Shown here piece after piece: positions 12,501 to 26,064 of a DNA stretch of 64,000 nt (position 1 is its first letter; each line of letters opens with the position of its first letter). The stretch spans positions 67,620 to 131,619 of the forward strand of contig NW_020170396.1 in NCBI RefSeq assembly GCF_000524195.1, given 5' to 3'. The notes beneath the pieces are model-generated. The model saw only the letters and a list, made by a program, of their open reading frames with translations. It had not been told where the DNA came from and did no database searches. The position numbers and the translations under genes were made by a program. The DNA is from Echinococcus granulosus (Eukaryota; Platyhelminthes; Cestoda; Cyclophyllidea; Taeniidae).

Positions 12501-15500
12501 AATGACTCCCTCTACAGAAGCCATGGAGATCTCACCAGAGACCGGGGAGGAGGAGCCCGAGCATCTACTCTCTGAGTGGTTCACCCGAATGTCCAGTAAT
12601 CACTCCGACTCGGAGGTGGAACCGGAGCGGGAGCAAGCGGTGGTAGAGGAAGAAGAGGAGATTGGAGATAGTCGGAGCGATGATCAAAAGCCCCTGTTAA
12701 TCAGCTTTGACGACATTAATATCCTCAACACCTCCAAGGAGGATTCCTTGAACCTTAGCAACCGCGATGCCATAGGTGATATTAGGATGGATGATCAACC
12801 CTCACCAAGGTTGAATGAGAGCAGTGATAAGTCATCATTGAAGTCGTTGGTGGAAGAGACCGCAGAGCCAGTGAAACCTCCTCTCCCAGACGAAGTAGTG
12901 TCACCCACTGTTTCCGCCATCTTCAAACCCCAGGCACCACCGACACCACCCAAACTGGACCCCGGCACACTTCCTCCACCGCCCCCACCCCCTCCGAACG
13001 TTCAACAAATTCTCTCACCGTACTCTTCTTCCTCACCTACTCAGTCACTCTGCTCAGCGTGTTCTCGCTCTAGTCCCTCGCCTATCATCACAATCCCAGT
13101 GCAAACTTCTCGCTCTGGATCAGCAGCAAACGTTGTAACGGAGACGACAACCTGTGTGCGAACTGCAGTTTCTGTGACCCAAGAGAATACATGCGTTAAG
13201 CCTACTGAAAAATTGACTCCTCTGTCAGAGAATCGGGATTTGAAGCGCTACGTCCAGAGTGTGATTGAGCGGGTTAAAGCTGAGACTGTGGAAGATGCAG
13301 CGACTCACCGTTCCGTGACCTCAATTACACCGATCACCTCACCCCTACATCATCCTCCTACAGCTTCCCCTCCTCCTCTCTCTCTTCCTCCTCCTCCCAT
13401 TCCTATTTCCCTCCCTCAAGCTGGAAGAAAGGGTGCCTTACCTGCAACTGGTAGGCGAACTTCGGGAGCCACGCCGCCGGGTTTGGTATCGACTGCTTTT
13501 TCCCCAAATGCGCGCTCTGCAACTGGAAAGATGCTGTTTGAGTCTTCAGGGGTCGGTCTTCTGAGCATTCCGGGAGTCAACGCATGTGCACCTCTCAGTG
13601 ATGCTCCCTCGTCGCCCAGCAAACTAATTCCCGAAGTGGTTGTTGAACCGAAGACTCTTCGTTCGACTACCCGTCGGCGTGCGAAGATGGCAATGGCGGC
13701 AACTTCCGCACCTCCAGTGCCGTCAGCAACTACAACACCTATGGTAGCGATGGATGTTGCTACTCCTGCTCCCAAACAACCGACAGACCCCTACGAACCT
13801 AATTTTGACGATGACTCACCTCCTCTTGTCAAGCCGACAGTGAATGCTACCTCACCACTGGTTGTCAACACGTCTCTCGCTTCAGAACATCCCGGTACAG
13901 CATCTACTGTGTCTAGTGTGACCACAACGGAGGAGGCCGTTTCGACCAGCGATACCTTGAAGGGCAATACCACTCGACGTAGTGGGTTGGATTCGGTGGA
14001 TGAGATTATCACGGACGTCTGTTGTGGTCGGTTTGATATGCAAAGCTACCTCGATAGTTGGGGCCTGCAACCACCCACTTCGAGTTCCCGCAGCGGACCT
14101 CCCACTGTTACCACGGCAATGCCAACACCGATGTCGACAACGGCAGCCACAACGACTGCAGCGAAAGCGACTGAGACCAAGCCACCGGTCGTCTCTGCTC
14201 CCACAAACAACCCCATCTTCACGGCTATCATTAATGCTTTACAGTCAATCACCGGTAGTCCGGTGGTGATTGGAGGTGGTGCGAATAATAGTGCTAGTGG
14301 AGTGAGGCAAGCTAACCCTGGGGTTGGTCAACAACTCCCGCAGAAGGCATCCACTGTTATCGTCGGTTCCAATCCCCCTACAATTTCCGCCACCACTATC
14401 ACGTTTCCGGTTTTTTTTAAGGTCTGTATCGTTTTCATCGTTTATCCCTTATGTTAGGTGGGATGCATTTTTTTTTTAACTTTTCGCCACTGTTCTTTAC
14501 AGAACGTCTTTTCGGCTGCCAACAGTTCCACGAAGAACGCTCCTGCTGTAGCGGCAGCGGTGTCGTGTCCCATCAAAACCACCGTGACAAATTCGCATCC
14601 CGTCACAATGACTACAACCCCATCGAACATGTCACAACAGCAGCTGCTTCACCAACAAAGCACTTCGACAATAGCTGTGTCTCGACCCCAGTCTTCAACG
14701 ACAGATAGTGTCATTGAGAGCCCCCACCCCTACCGCGTTCGATGTGGCAGTGACAATAACGGACCCGCCTCTGGTCTTATTGACGACGTTATTTCCGTTT
14801 CTGGCTCGACTAGACAACCTCAACAGCGCCCGATTTTCAATCCCCGCAATTTCACCAGTCCCCCGCCGAGGTATCCCCCCTTCTCGTCACCACGCCATGT
14901 ATCTGCTGCATCTCAGCCACCACCACTTCCCCACACTCCGATGCCATGGTCTATGAATCCAATGTCTACCTATCCGCGTCCAACGCGCCAGGAGTCATCG
15001 CCATCGGCGACGACAGCGACGACGAATGCTTTCTCCCCTGTATCGTTGCTGGAAAAGCTTTCCTGCTTCATTGATCCGGACTTAGTGCTCCCGATGCTGC
15101 AATCAGCAATGCAAGAAGGTCAACACTTGGATCCGGATTTACTAGCTTCGTTGGCAAAGATGTTTCAGCAATATGGTGCTAGCGGCGGGGATAGTGGGGG
15201 TATTCCACCTCCATCAAATGCTGTGACCTCAACCCCGAGTCCATCTCAGACATCCGCTAGTGGCGGCAGCGGTGGGGGCAGTGGACAGTATCACCATCTT
15301 TCAAGAGCTGCAGGCGCAGCCACTCCACCCGCTCCAAGAACTGGAAGTTTCGATCAGGTACGACTTATTCAATCACTGGCTAGAAAATGGAAAATGTGAT
15401 ATTTTTCCTTCGGTGACGTCTAGCCCACTAGCTAAACTTTAAAGCTATCAAGAATATTTTTTGCAATTCAGTACCTTCCCAAGTTTCATAACGCATTTTA

Positions 15501-18500
15501 AAGAGTTTACTCAAGATATTTTCGTAGCTTCCACGGAATTCAATGTTATTTTTGATGGTCGAGTGAATCTGGTTAGTGGAATCCTAAAGTTCTCTTCTGT
15601 CAACAGGCTTGTCAAGCTTCAAAGTAACCATCTTGCTTGTCATGTCTACGCAATTATATGTTTGTAGTGCTTTTGTCGGAATTGCAGACATCATAGACTA
15701 CCTTACGAAAATGAAGGACCTTGAGTAGCTTTACCAGTTGCTAATTTATCAATTTTAGTGTCCGCTTTTGCTTTAAGCATTTGATGCCTGGGTTATAGGG
15801 GTGTGTTTAACGTCAACGACCTTACTTTATGAATTAAATGAATCGGTAGCCCCCCTTGATATCCATTTACTCGTCAGACTGGGATTTTTACCTTCTCTAT
15901 CGACAAAGCATGTGATCAAGGTTTTGATATTTGGATTGGATTAAGCAAGTCTCTTTCCTAGATAATGTTATAGTCTTTGGGGTACCCAATGCCATTTGTC
16001 GCCCTTATTATTCAGTTTACGGCCTTGTTATGAAGTGGATGAGTGACCATCTTACGCAGTCAAAGTACACTCCTCCTCACTCCGACCTTCCTCATTATTT
16101 CCTTGCATGAATTTCCCCTACTACGGACCTGTAGCAGCAAATCTAGTTGATTTTTAGGTATTGTCTAGCTGATATTGCTACCTTTTTTTATCCGTCAACT
16201 TGTTATGTGGCAATTTTACACCTATGAGAATGGTTTGACACCTACTGTGGACTTTATGCCAAAGATCTAGTGCTTATTTTCTTAGCCTTCGGAGTTTTGT
16301 TTAAGTCTCTCATATTGAAGGTCTGAGTTTATCATCAAGGTGGTGAATGTTAAATGGGATAGTTCAAACATTCTCCATAAGAAGATTTTCAGGTTTTTGA
16401 GTGAATTCATATATCTTAATGATGAACTTTTTAAAAAGTAGGTAATCACTTTTGAATGGGCCTAGATGGTGTCACTGCGATCGGAGAAATACCCGAAGAA
16501 ACCTAGTTAAGACACGAGCACACTCTGTAGCGACTTGATTCATGTATGGCATAAACATTGAACCGTCAAGACCTATGGGCTATAAACTTCGAGCTCCTTT
16601 GAAGAGGGATTTCATCCATGGTGCTAGAAAAGAGTGGAAATGGTCGTAATTAAGATCCTTCTTGGCCAACTCTTATAAACAGCAAAACTGTCCTATCCTA
16701 GTTACCCACATTCTTTGGTTGGGGTGGTTTTAATGCTCCGACTACCATGTTTTTTCATTAATCCACTCACTGTCAGTCTCAGAGGAAAATCAACAACCAC
16801 GGCTTGGGTGTTTATTTCGTCTAGTAAGTTTGCAGTGTTCCGAAATATTACTTTATTTTTTTGAACTTAGTCAATCTGTTTGTGATACAAGTCGGTCCCA
16901 GCGCAGTTACCACATTACTGATAAACACACACTACGTGTGGCACTTGTTAAAAACGCAAATTGGGTAATCCTTTTGTCGAAAGTGGTCCAAAATGCAAAG
17001 CACAAGGTTGTAGTATTTCAATGCAGTCTGGAGCCTTTTTAATAGCTTCGTGTAAAACAAACACTGTAACGTGGCGATTCCACAGGAAAGTGATGCTGAT
17101 CGCCATCATTTCAAACAGAAGTCGTTTCGCATTGAAGCAGTTGATGCATTGATGGCTGCACCTGTGATGACTACCTGTTGAAAGTGGAGATCGCACTTCT
17201 GTCCTTTTTGTGTCACTACCTTGTTTTACCTCGAACACATTTTTTGAATTTGCTACTTGAATTTTTTCATGCCTCTTTGCAGAGTAAGCTCAAAACAATA
17301 AATTATTCATTGATGATAATAGAATTAGTATGTAAGGTTACTGAAGCACCTGAGGAGGAATATGTCAACACTGGTGTAGGTAGATGTCGGACATGGCCTG
17401 GAAATGCGCGCTTGATGCACACTCCGGGTGTAGAAGACGATTAAGGATGGTGATTCCATATATACTATAACACCATCTGCCAGGAGCTAGGGCAAAGTTC
17501 ATTTCGTTGTCCTATGTGTTGCATCACGAGCCCACCCACTGGCGTGGTTCTTCGCACTCGTCCTTCTTAACGATGCCATGCAGAGGCGTGTCTCTGAACT
17601 GAGCTTTATCAGCACGCAGAAGAGGTAGTGTTGGCAGAAAAGACGACCGGAATCCCATGCTACCGAAATGGAAATCAGAAATTATCTCCTTCTTTTGACG
17701 GTCGTCCCCAACGCCTCTCTCGGTCGCTCATCTAGTTGACGAGCATTTCTGTGAATTCCAGTTAGCCGCAGGACAAGCGGAAGCCGATTTTATGAGTTCT
17801 CCTTGTTAAGGTTGGGATTCCTGATTATCTTCTACAACGAGCATATTCCCTCCACCAACCCTTATTCTTTAGTAACGTTTGTCCAAAAGCTCTGTTTAGA
17901 AAGAAGTAGGTCATCATATTCTCAGGCTGAAATTAAACGTTTTTATTTTGTTTTTTCTAATTTTAAGTAGTTAAAACGTTATCGTTTTCCGACCAGAATG
18001 TGGTACTTGCGAAAAGTTGACACCGTTTTGATAAGCCCTGTCATTGCAGGTCTTTGGAGACTTGGCCGTCAACACTATATGCCTCCCGTCTGCCACATTT
18101 GGGGCTGGAATGGAGTCGCCGTAGTCAGGATTGTCATTAATTTGAATTGGTCTCCCTTACCACCACTACTAATATAGCGACTTCATAATGTGTATGGAGG
18201 CCGGACACATTCTTGTTTATATATAAATTTAAGGGTTGGTTTGGGGTTATGGCTTAAATGACATGAATGGAACATTACCACGAAGATAATCATTACAATA
18301 TACGAGGACTGAAGAAGCTGCGTAATTGTGTATCGTTGCAAAAAGTGTAAGGTTATTGATCAAGAATCTTGTTTGAATGCAGCACCAAAAGTTTTTACGC
18401 AATATCAAAGTGAAGATCTGGGGAAAACCAAGTTCGTATCTTTGGGAATGTTTAATTTGTCCTACAGTTAGTATTTCCTCTCCGCTTTGACCGTAAGATA

Positions 18501-21500
18501 TATTTTATTTTGCCATAAACCGCTGCATCAGTTACAGTCGTCAAGGTTATCTTTATTTGAACTACATTACCGTTGATTTGGTTGCTCTGCGAAGCCCTAG
18601 GTAGCATTTTACCTTAGAGACCTCCAATCTGTTCCCACACATTTTCTTTCTCCTTTTAGCCTATTCATTTTGTGTATCTATACTTGATTGTAGACATACC
18701 CCCTGGTCTGGCAAGGTCGCCTCTCTCTCAAGAACTCCGAAGTGAGCGTTGCCCTACATTACGTTCAGGGGAACGCGGACCTCCTCCGCGCCTGCATCTC
18801 CAACCTAGCAGCAGGGGGTGGGGGTAGCCCCCAGCAAGCCCTGGTGACCTCCGGGGGACCGTTGCGCATTGTACAACGCATGCGTTTGGAGGCCTCTCAG
18901 TTGGACGCGGTGCAGCGGAAGATCACGCAGGAGGGCGCCTCCTGTGCCTGCGTCGCTTTCGCCTCAGGTGCCAACAGGGCCGATCTGGCGCAGCAGAATC
19001 TCGCCCTCTCGGACGGTTTCATCCGCTACATGCTGGAGAAAGGTGCTGCTGGAATTATCAATGTTGGCCAGCCTGGAGCTGTTCAAGTGAGTTGTGTTGC
19101 TACTCTCTTCCATCACCGTGTCATTCGTTAGTTCGTTTTGTGGAGATCTAGATTAAAAAAGTATTTTTTGTGGGTACAGGTTCGTTGAGATCTATACTTT
19201 CTCTTGTTGTCTGCATACTCACTCTGGCTTTCTCCTTTCTGTAGGATCAGTCTACTCGGTCCTCATCATTTAAATCGTTGTCACGATATTTGGAATAACT
19301 TTTAGCCTATAGGTATCCAGAAAATGATGTTTTATGAGCCGATTTTGGTTGAAATCTACTTTCTTCTGCGTCACTTTTCTCTATCGGTAAGAACCTCCAG
19401 TTTAAGTGTGGCTCTAGGCATAAATTCTATTTGTTACGGTCTTGCGTCATGTGTTAAATGCAGAGAAGTCGCATCTCGGTGGATTGGGACAGCTTTCCAC
19501 TGCACTTCTTTCAGCTCTCGGTTCCTTGGGTCAAGTCGTCTTCGTTTTTTTCCTGTTTGAGTGGTTATAGTTACTAATTGTCCTTGTCATTGATTCTGTT
19601 TGTGCGAATCGTGATGTAGAAAACACCTTTTTTTTCTATGAAACTCCTTCACAATATTAAAAACTCCTATGCGGAATTCATTTTTCTCACACCCTATTGC
19701 GATTTTGACGGTATCCTGCTGACGACTTTGTAGGTGTAATTTGTGGCGTAGGTGTTTGTTCCAGGCATCCTCGAGGTAATCAAAGCAGTAATTTCCGAGC
19801 CTGTGGTGATATTTTAATGGAGCCGGTGTACCTCGTCTCCCGCACTCCGTTACTGACTTCGTTATGGCCGACATTTTTAACCAAGTACTTAGTTTTTGGG
19901 TACAATTTTGGGTGTTATTTGCAAAATTTACTTAAACAAGGGTTCAGAAAACGCCGAGATATTTCTCTGGCTATTTATGGACTGGTGTCGTAGCGAGAAA
20001 AGGCTCCTGATTTCAACGCTTGCCCTGTGCATCTCGTGTATTTGGATGTGGTGCACCTCTTAACAAGTCCTCTGTAGCCCTTGAATCTACTTCTGTGGCC
20101 GGTATTCCTTCCAAGGTGTCTCAACGATTCTGTGGCTTTTGGTATGAATTTCGGTTACTAATACCAGTGTTTTTTAAGGGATTCCATCCCTTTCGAACAT
20201 TTTCAAACGCTTGGATTACTTATTCACAGATTGGGAAAGGGGTTAAAAAAACTCCCCACAAAGCCAAACGTGTTGATTTTGCTCTTGGAAGAGTTTGCGT
20301 GTAAGCGTTTGTTTTGGAGTGATTACCGACATGAAAAGGCTAAAAAAACAGGCGAACAGTTGATATACGATCGTCTGGATGCTACCACTACCATCTCGGA
20401 AGCCATCGCTTTTACCACAGTCTGCCTGTTTTTGGAGGTACTTTTCAAGGTGAACCTGGAAGACCAGTGGTGTTACCAACTTTACGTGTTCAAGTTCCCG
20501 TGTCAGTCTTGCAATTGGAATCATTTGTGGCCCTCCTGTTGGCGGGTCAGGCCAAGTTATGCCGTGCTGCTTGGGCGACTTACCCATGATACCACTGCGA
20601 GACATGCAGGCTCTGTGCCATCGTCGACAATCCTCATTAAGTTAGTTGGCCAATTATGTGCGGCCTACCCGCATCATCGTCTATTCTACACAAGGCCAAG
20701 CGACAGTACCGTCTTTTTTGGACTGTGTCTCTGACCTGGGTAGCGCCATGTCTCGTGTGTCATGTGACTGGCTTGCTTGCAGTCCTTTTTCCTATCTATT
20801 GGGCTTCACCTACAATTCGATAAACTGTCTGGGTGCGTGGGTGGATGTAGTGCGTGCGTGTGTCCTGTTTTCCCCCTGTTGGCTACCCAGCCAACTGCTT
20901 GTTGCGGTCGTCCATTGTGCTGGCACGTAAGCTCGCCTCCTTTTGTTTGTATGTGCTGTGCTGCAGCGCGTTTGTCTGGACTGAGTCACGAGCCCCCCCC
21001 CCTAAATCTTCAACCCGATGGTACTTGTGTGTGCGTTTTTGTGTACATCCATTCTCTCTCTCCTTCGGTTATTGTGGGGTGACAGAGATCATAAATTTTC
21101 TCCACACCGTAATTCCGGGTTGGGCTACACCCTGCATCCATATCGATAGGTCCTCCTTCCTTCATGTTGGCCTCATGTTGTTGATAGTTCAGTAAAATAT
21201 TCTTTGTTGCACTGATCTGTGTATCGTGAATAATTAACTGGAGGCGGGATGTTCCCGGCCTAGAAATAGCCTCATTTTTCTATTCCTCGATTAGCATTTG
21301 AAGTGGTCAACAGTAGCACAAGCATTTGTTGTCATTAGTAGAGTAGTAAGACATTCAAGCTGCTGTAGTCGATTTTCATCTTAAACCTTGGTAGTAGGAG
21401 GATTAACTGGTCACCTGAATGCAGGCTCTCTAGCCATCCCAGAAGTAAGAGGAAAGTTTTGTGATGGTTAACTTTGTATCCAGCCACTTGTTTTCAAGTT

Positions 21501-24500
21501 AGCTGATGTTGTTAAGGTTGCAACCATTTCAGGCCTTACTGCCAACTCATTATATTTCTCTCCATCTTATGATTCTCACCTCTGACTCTGCTTCCTGATC
21601 GAAGTATCCGTCCTACTATTCCAGCCTCTGTGGTTTTAGCAGAGTTAATTTGCTTGAATATTATCACTGTTATTGTTTCAACAATAAATGAAATCATACC
21701 CATCGCTCTAGGATGTGTAAATCGGATTTGCTGATGCAGGAAAGGGATCGGTCTGTTCCGGATGATCCAGTGCTGCTAAAGTAGTGATGTAAGTCATTAC
21801 GTTGTCGCTGTTTCATGGGTCATCTGTCTGTAGTTTTACCAGGGCTGTCCTGAAATGTGATTGACTGTAATTGTTAAGAATAGTCAAAGTAGTTTAGTTC
21901 ATGCATAAATGACCTAGGCAAAGTCGGAAAAGAGAGGCTAGCTCAGTCAATTTCTCAGTCTTCAGTCTCGCTCGAACGGTAGCAATCGTTAAACCTTACT
22001 TGGGCTACTTCAGCAAACCTTCATTCTACTTGCATTTCTCAATTCTTGATGTGGAATGAGAGGGTCCTTCTTTTTGATTTCCTCATTTAGTCTTAGTCCG
22101 CAATTTTACCAAATTGATCCTTTTTGTCCCTTCCTATTAATGCACCAAGTTGTTTCATGAAACCAGAATGGCCACTACCAGCAGACATCATCACTCATGC
22201 CAATCCGACGATGGTTCACCGACTATACTCCTGACGTTAAAGAAAAGAAGTAACCTTCCGGCTTATTGATTTCTCCTTGGACGCGCATTTTAACAATTTG
22301 AAAAGTAGACTTGACCTCACTGAGAGACGATGACCCGACCTGTGTGTGTGTGTGTGTGCGTGTGTGTGTGACCTCGTAACATTTATGACCTGCGCAATTA
22401 CAGTCCCAAATCTCTTCTGGCCTACTGTCCGCCTGTCTCCTCCTCATCCTGACGTTGGTGAGAAAAATCTGGCGTGTCCTCGTCATTCCTTTTTTTCACG
22501 TGGCACTGTATTCCCACACACACGCGAGGGTGTGATACCATGGCCTTGTCCCTCCTTCCTCTGGCACAGCACAGAATTCCATAGAATAGAATAGGGCTCG
22601 TAGGGAAATCCTGCAGTCTGGTGAATGAGTTAATGGACAACGATTGAGTTTTGCGACGTAGACATCTGTTCGTTCGCTCATTCCCGCACTTTGTCCATTA
22701 ATCGCCTATCTCTGAAGCTATTCTCTTTGTACTTGGATGATGCAGCTTACAGTCGCGAGATGTGCAGGCAGTTTCCATTATTTTGATTTAGTTGAGTAAA
22801 ATTTAGTCTTATAACCCTCAGTCATTGCAGATGGAGGAGGTCACGATAGTAGTTAGTGTGATTTCTAAAAACTGTTTCTCTTTTTCTCCTTTTTTGGGAT
22901 CGCACATCACCAAGCCAAAACTGCTCGTAGCATCCCACTTGATACATGGAATAAGCTGATATGGTTGTGATCGTAAATATCCCAAAATCTTGGCCCGTTG
23001 AACCTTTTGGATCCTGCAAACTGCGGAAGGATGTCATCGAAGCATGCGAGGTTTTGATGCTTGTCCAGAAGCGGGGGCTCACTTTACGGCATGGATGGTG
23101 TCTTGGCCTCCTCATTTCACTCCTTGGCCCGTAACGCGGAGGGCGGAGGCGGGGGCGGTGGTTGGTGTTGGCGTGCGGGCATTCGTTCATTCAATCATTC
23201 ATCCGCCGTGTTGTGCGTGTTTAGTGCCACTTAAGCTCACGGGGCAGAAAGCATAACACCCCACCCCACCCCTTTTATAAAGCCTTCAGCCCTCATAATT
23301 TTACCTCATGAATACAAAAAGAAGTTACATATATAAACTAAGTCACTATAGTAAGTATTGTACTTTGCAACAAAACTGTCCCTACTTCTTAAACGGCTAA
23401 TTTTTTGCGAAATACTTTTCTACAATCACACTCCTCGAAACGCGAAAACTTTTCAAAGTGCATAGGTTCTCCTTCCGACTAGCTCGCTCTATTTAGCATG
23501 TATCATGGAACGGTGTCTAAATTCTACGCTGGCTTCTTCAATTGAGCGGCTAACCTTGTGTGGGACCCATTTTCGCCGAATCTCCGCCATTGAAAACTTT
23601 TGGGTCATTGAAGTTGTCAGCTTGTCATCAAAGTAAACGAAGGCTTGTGATGGTTATCCTCAATCGAGAGCCTCCACTTAGCAGTCGTGCTTTGGCTCCT
23701 TCTTTCAGCCCTTGTCTCAAAACGCGATCATCAGGGTCTGGTTTTGGTGATCAAGCAGTGATTAGGGTGTATGACCTAGGCTTTCTCTCTGTGCATGATT
23801 GATGCAGCTTGGCGGTGTTAACTCCTGTGATTGAATCGTGCTAAACCAAGTGCTCTCGTAGCGTTCAACTTTCGCCAGTGAAGTCAACATTTTATGGACT
23901 CACGACAGGAGATTCACATTGTCCCCCCTATTTGTTATTCGGCTTAGAATAGCCATCCAAAACAGCTCAGTTTCTTGCACTTATTCCCATTCCAATCCTA
24001 TCTTGAAGATGGCAGAAGATCGGTACAAGATTCGACCATTCGGACTGGGTTGTGTTGTCACGCTTTCCACACAAGTCGGACTGGTAGAGGTGGCCGCGTC
24101 GCAACTATAACCGAAAATTGAGCGAGTCGGTTTGATAGAAGAGAGAATCCCCAAGCTGATGCAACACTGCCATGGTCGTGTGTCTAAAAGCAGTGCGTTT
24201 TGGGATTTTTGGGAGCACATGAACGCAAAATCCCGTACTGTTCCACTTTCCAGACGCTTTTGCAGTCCCGGTAACGTGACATAACAAAATGCCTGGTACG
24301 CCCCTACCGCCGCCCACCCTGATTTGCATCCACCGTAAATCGGTTTAGCTTTCTAAGCCTGTCTTCTTCAAAAATTCTACTTGTGCAAAAACGGGCATCC
24401 TCCTTCGACCGACCCTACCGAGCCTCGTATGGATTCTCTTACAATGTTCACAATCCCTAAGTGCTCCACTCTGCAATTTTTTTGAGGCCATATCATCTCT

Positions 24501-26064
24501 GATTTCAGCTTTCTCGAAAACGGTTTGCATTGATTCTTCATGCAAGAGGCATTATTTCCGTATCTGGGGCGGCAAAATCCAGTTTTATTAGTAATGCTCC
24601 TATCGACAGAGGGGAGCCGTGAACTATTCCAGCTCCCGCTCACCTCCCTTGCCTCAGCCCATGCCTTCGACTTTAACGGCCGCTTCACATACACATGCGC
24701 ACAAAGTTTTTGTTTATGACTGGCGTGGCGGTCTTGCCTCCGCGCTTCCCCACACACGAACGCACAAACTTCCTCCACCACTATGCTCCTACCGATGATG
24801 GTGAGCTAATTTTAGGCTTTCTCTCGCGTCCCTGTCCCTGCCTCCGTGTTTGTATGCATACGTTCGCGCCACTGATTAATTGCAGCAGCAGCAGTAGCAG
24901 CAGCGATTGCCCTTTCGCTAGGCCGATCAATACTTGCCGGTGCGAGCGAATGTGCGCCGTGCGCGTGCGCGCACGTACCCTGCCTGAACGGTATTCACGA
25001 GTGCGTGTGTGCGTGGGTGCATGTATGCTTCTGAAAGGAAGGCGCGTGTGGGGCAGTTTTACGATGCACGCTATCGATCGGTTGGGTGATTCCGTGTGCG
25101 TTCGCAAGTACACACGCACGCTAATTCAGGCATTGCCAAATGCTAGTTGGAAAGAGCAGAGGAAAGGGAAAAGAAGAATATGTAAGGTGGTGGTCTTCTC
25201 TCTCTCTCGTGCTCTTGCGCTTGCCTTCTCCTCCCCTATCTTTAACTCCTGCTTTACCTTTTGGCTATTGACTGTGTGATTAAAGTATTTTCCCCTTTTC
25301 CAATTTGCCTAACTGCAGACCGTAGTGATTATAGTAGGAGTAAGTAATATTGCTTCATTTCATCGACCGACTTGGTTGATTTGAAGCGTAAAAAGACTTA
25401 CTTTCATTCCATGAACACTTTTTCTGGTTCTTTAGTTGTACTCGTAATATACACTGACCGCTGCTGCGAGTAAGTCGTCTTGTAAATTGCGAATTAAATC
25501 CAGTACTATCGGCCTCACCCTCGCTGTCACCGGCTTTTCGACTCACGTGTAGGTTTACAGGGCGTTCGTCAGCTACTTTAAATCAGGGTTTTAAGTTAAG
25601 GACGCTCTCGTCTTGTGAAGTGACGACTATATACGGGTTTGTTTTTCATGTAATTTCTCTTCGCATTGGCCTTATCGGTAGACAAATCCCTTATACTCTG
25701 CAGATCTGTGTTGACGGCCTCAACGACGGTGACGCAGTCTAATTAGAGGAGTTTCAGCAGGAACCACTACAATACTAAGGATTAGTTGATGGCTGCTGCT
25801 AAGGTGGTGAACTTAGAGACCCATGTAGACGTTGTTTCAGAAGCCATGTCAAAGCTGGAAAGCTGTTTCACTGAGAATTTCAAGTACCCTTTTGCCTAGC
25901 GATAATGCTTTTTCCTTTCTCTTCTCCAGGGTCTCTATGTAGTCCACATCTTTCCCCCCTGTGAATTCTCCCATACTCTACTACGCTTGGCCGCGCCCGA
26001 TTTGCATCAGAGCATCCTACAAGCCCAATTGCCACACCTCCTCATTGTCATCACCACTGTTTGA
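5320..26064 (+). CDS. SPEN: SPEN / Msx2-interacting protein ortholog (four RRMs, SPOC)
   Basis: Proposed exons: 5320-5399, 5480-5707, 7190-7680, 9665-9750, 9877-10200, 10279-10772, 10839-14421, 14503-15357, 18694-19086, 25930-26064. All joins are GT-AG and phase-consistent, giving 6669 nt and 2222 aa. RRM1 (residues ~4-80) starts MNETKYLWITNIP, like the SPEN N-terminus, which decides the start. A nine-histidine run lies at ~124-132. RRM2 starts at ~181 (LKVVFTPP), RRM3 at ~371 (TRSLIVHGL) and RRM4 at ~452 (VSCLFINDIP). Residues ~570-2040 are Ser/Pro/Arg-rich with acidic patches and are probably disordered. The last two exons encode SPOC (~2048-2222): TYPLVWQGRL, GGPLRIVQRMRLE, GAAGIINV and IFPPCEF. 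Known family role: nuclear RNA-binding co-repressor that recruits SMRT/NCoR through SPOC and acts in Notch and Wnt signalling. At ~2200 aa it is shorter than vertebrate SPEN (~3600). The 86-nt exon at 9665 is the least certain. Confidence 0.9.
7240..7275 (+). repeat. CAC/CAT trinucleotide tract coding polyhistidine
   Basis: An imperfect run of CAC and CAT codons in SPEN exon 3 encodes a block of nine histidines just before a Gln-rich stretch and RRM2. Mixed use of the two codons suggests the tract is not a simple recent slippage product. Confidence 0.8.
9477..9503 (+). repeat. (TG)n microsatellite in SPEN intron 3
   Basis: About 13 uninterrupted TG units sit inside a longer alternating purine-pyrimidine tract (about 9355-9550) that also contains CACATACG-type words. 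It lies in the intron before the uncertain exon at 9665. Confidence 0.95.
15358..18693 (+). other. SPEN intron 8
   Basis: This 3.3-kb intron follows CAG|gtacga and ends in attgtag|ACA; both flanking exons are in phase 0, so they join directly as FDQ|TYPLVWQG. I see no exon or recognisable transposon inside it, although 17400-17800 is somewhat richer in GC. A missed exon of a multiple of three cannot be excluded. Confidence 0.6.
22341..22370 (+). repeat. (TG)n microsatellite
   Basis: Fifteen dinucleotide units with one interruption (TGCG) in SPEN intron 9. Confidence 0.95.
24882..24904 (+). repeat. (AGC)n tract
   Basis: A short imperfect run of seven GCA/AGC units with one T interruption, in SPEN intron 9. 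It gives the serine run seen in a spurious open frame here. Confidence 0.85.

Larger units (their letters stand above)
19087..25929 (+). other. SPEN intron 9 (6.8 kb, inside the SPOC domain)
   Basis: The intron runs from CAA|gtgagt to ctccag|GGT, phase 0 on both sides, and splits SPOC just before its conserved IFPPCEF strand. It holds a (TG)n tract at 22341-22370, a C11 run near 20992 and an AGC-rich tract at 24882-24904. A GC-rich CpG and CG/TG-alternating stretch lies at about 24940-25110. I recognise no nested gene on either strand. Confidence 0.6.

Noticed and set aside
7168..14252. Many antisense frames opposite SPEN exons (for example 10198-10617 and 13416-13775)
   Set aside because: They are shadows of the sense coding frame, produced by its codon bias and repeats; none shows a domain.
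20020..21195. Overlapping plus-strand frames suggesting a nested gene in SPEN intron 9
   Set aside because: Frames shift without matching splice signals and no domain was recognised. Only the 20344-20586 piece was kept, as a weak observation.
24695..25279. 194-codon open frame on the plus strand, the longest in SPEN intron 9
   Set aside because: It is made of serine, CpG-rich and TG-rich low-complexity sequence, has no domain, and the opposite strand is equally open. Probably chance openness in a GC-rich patch.
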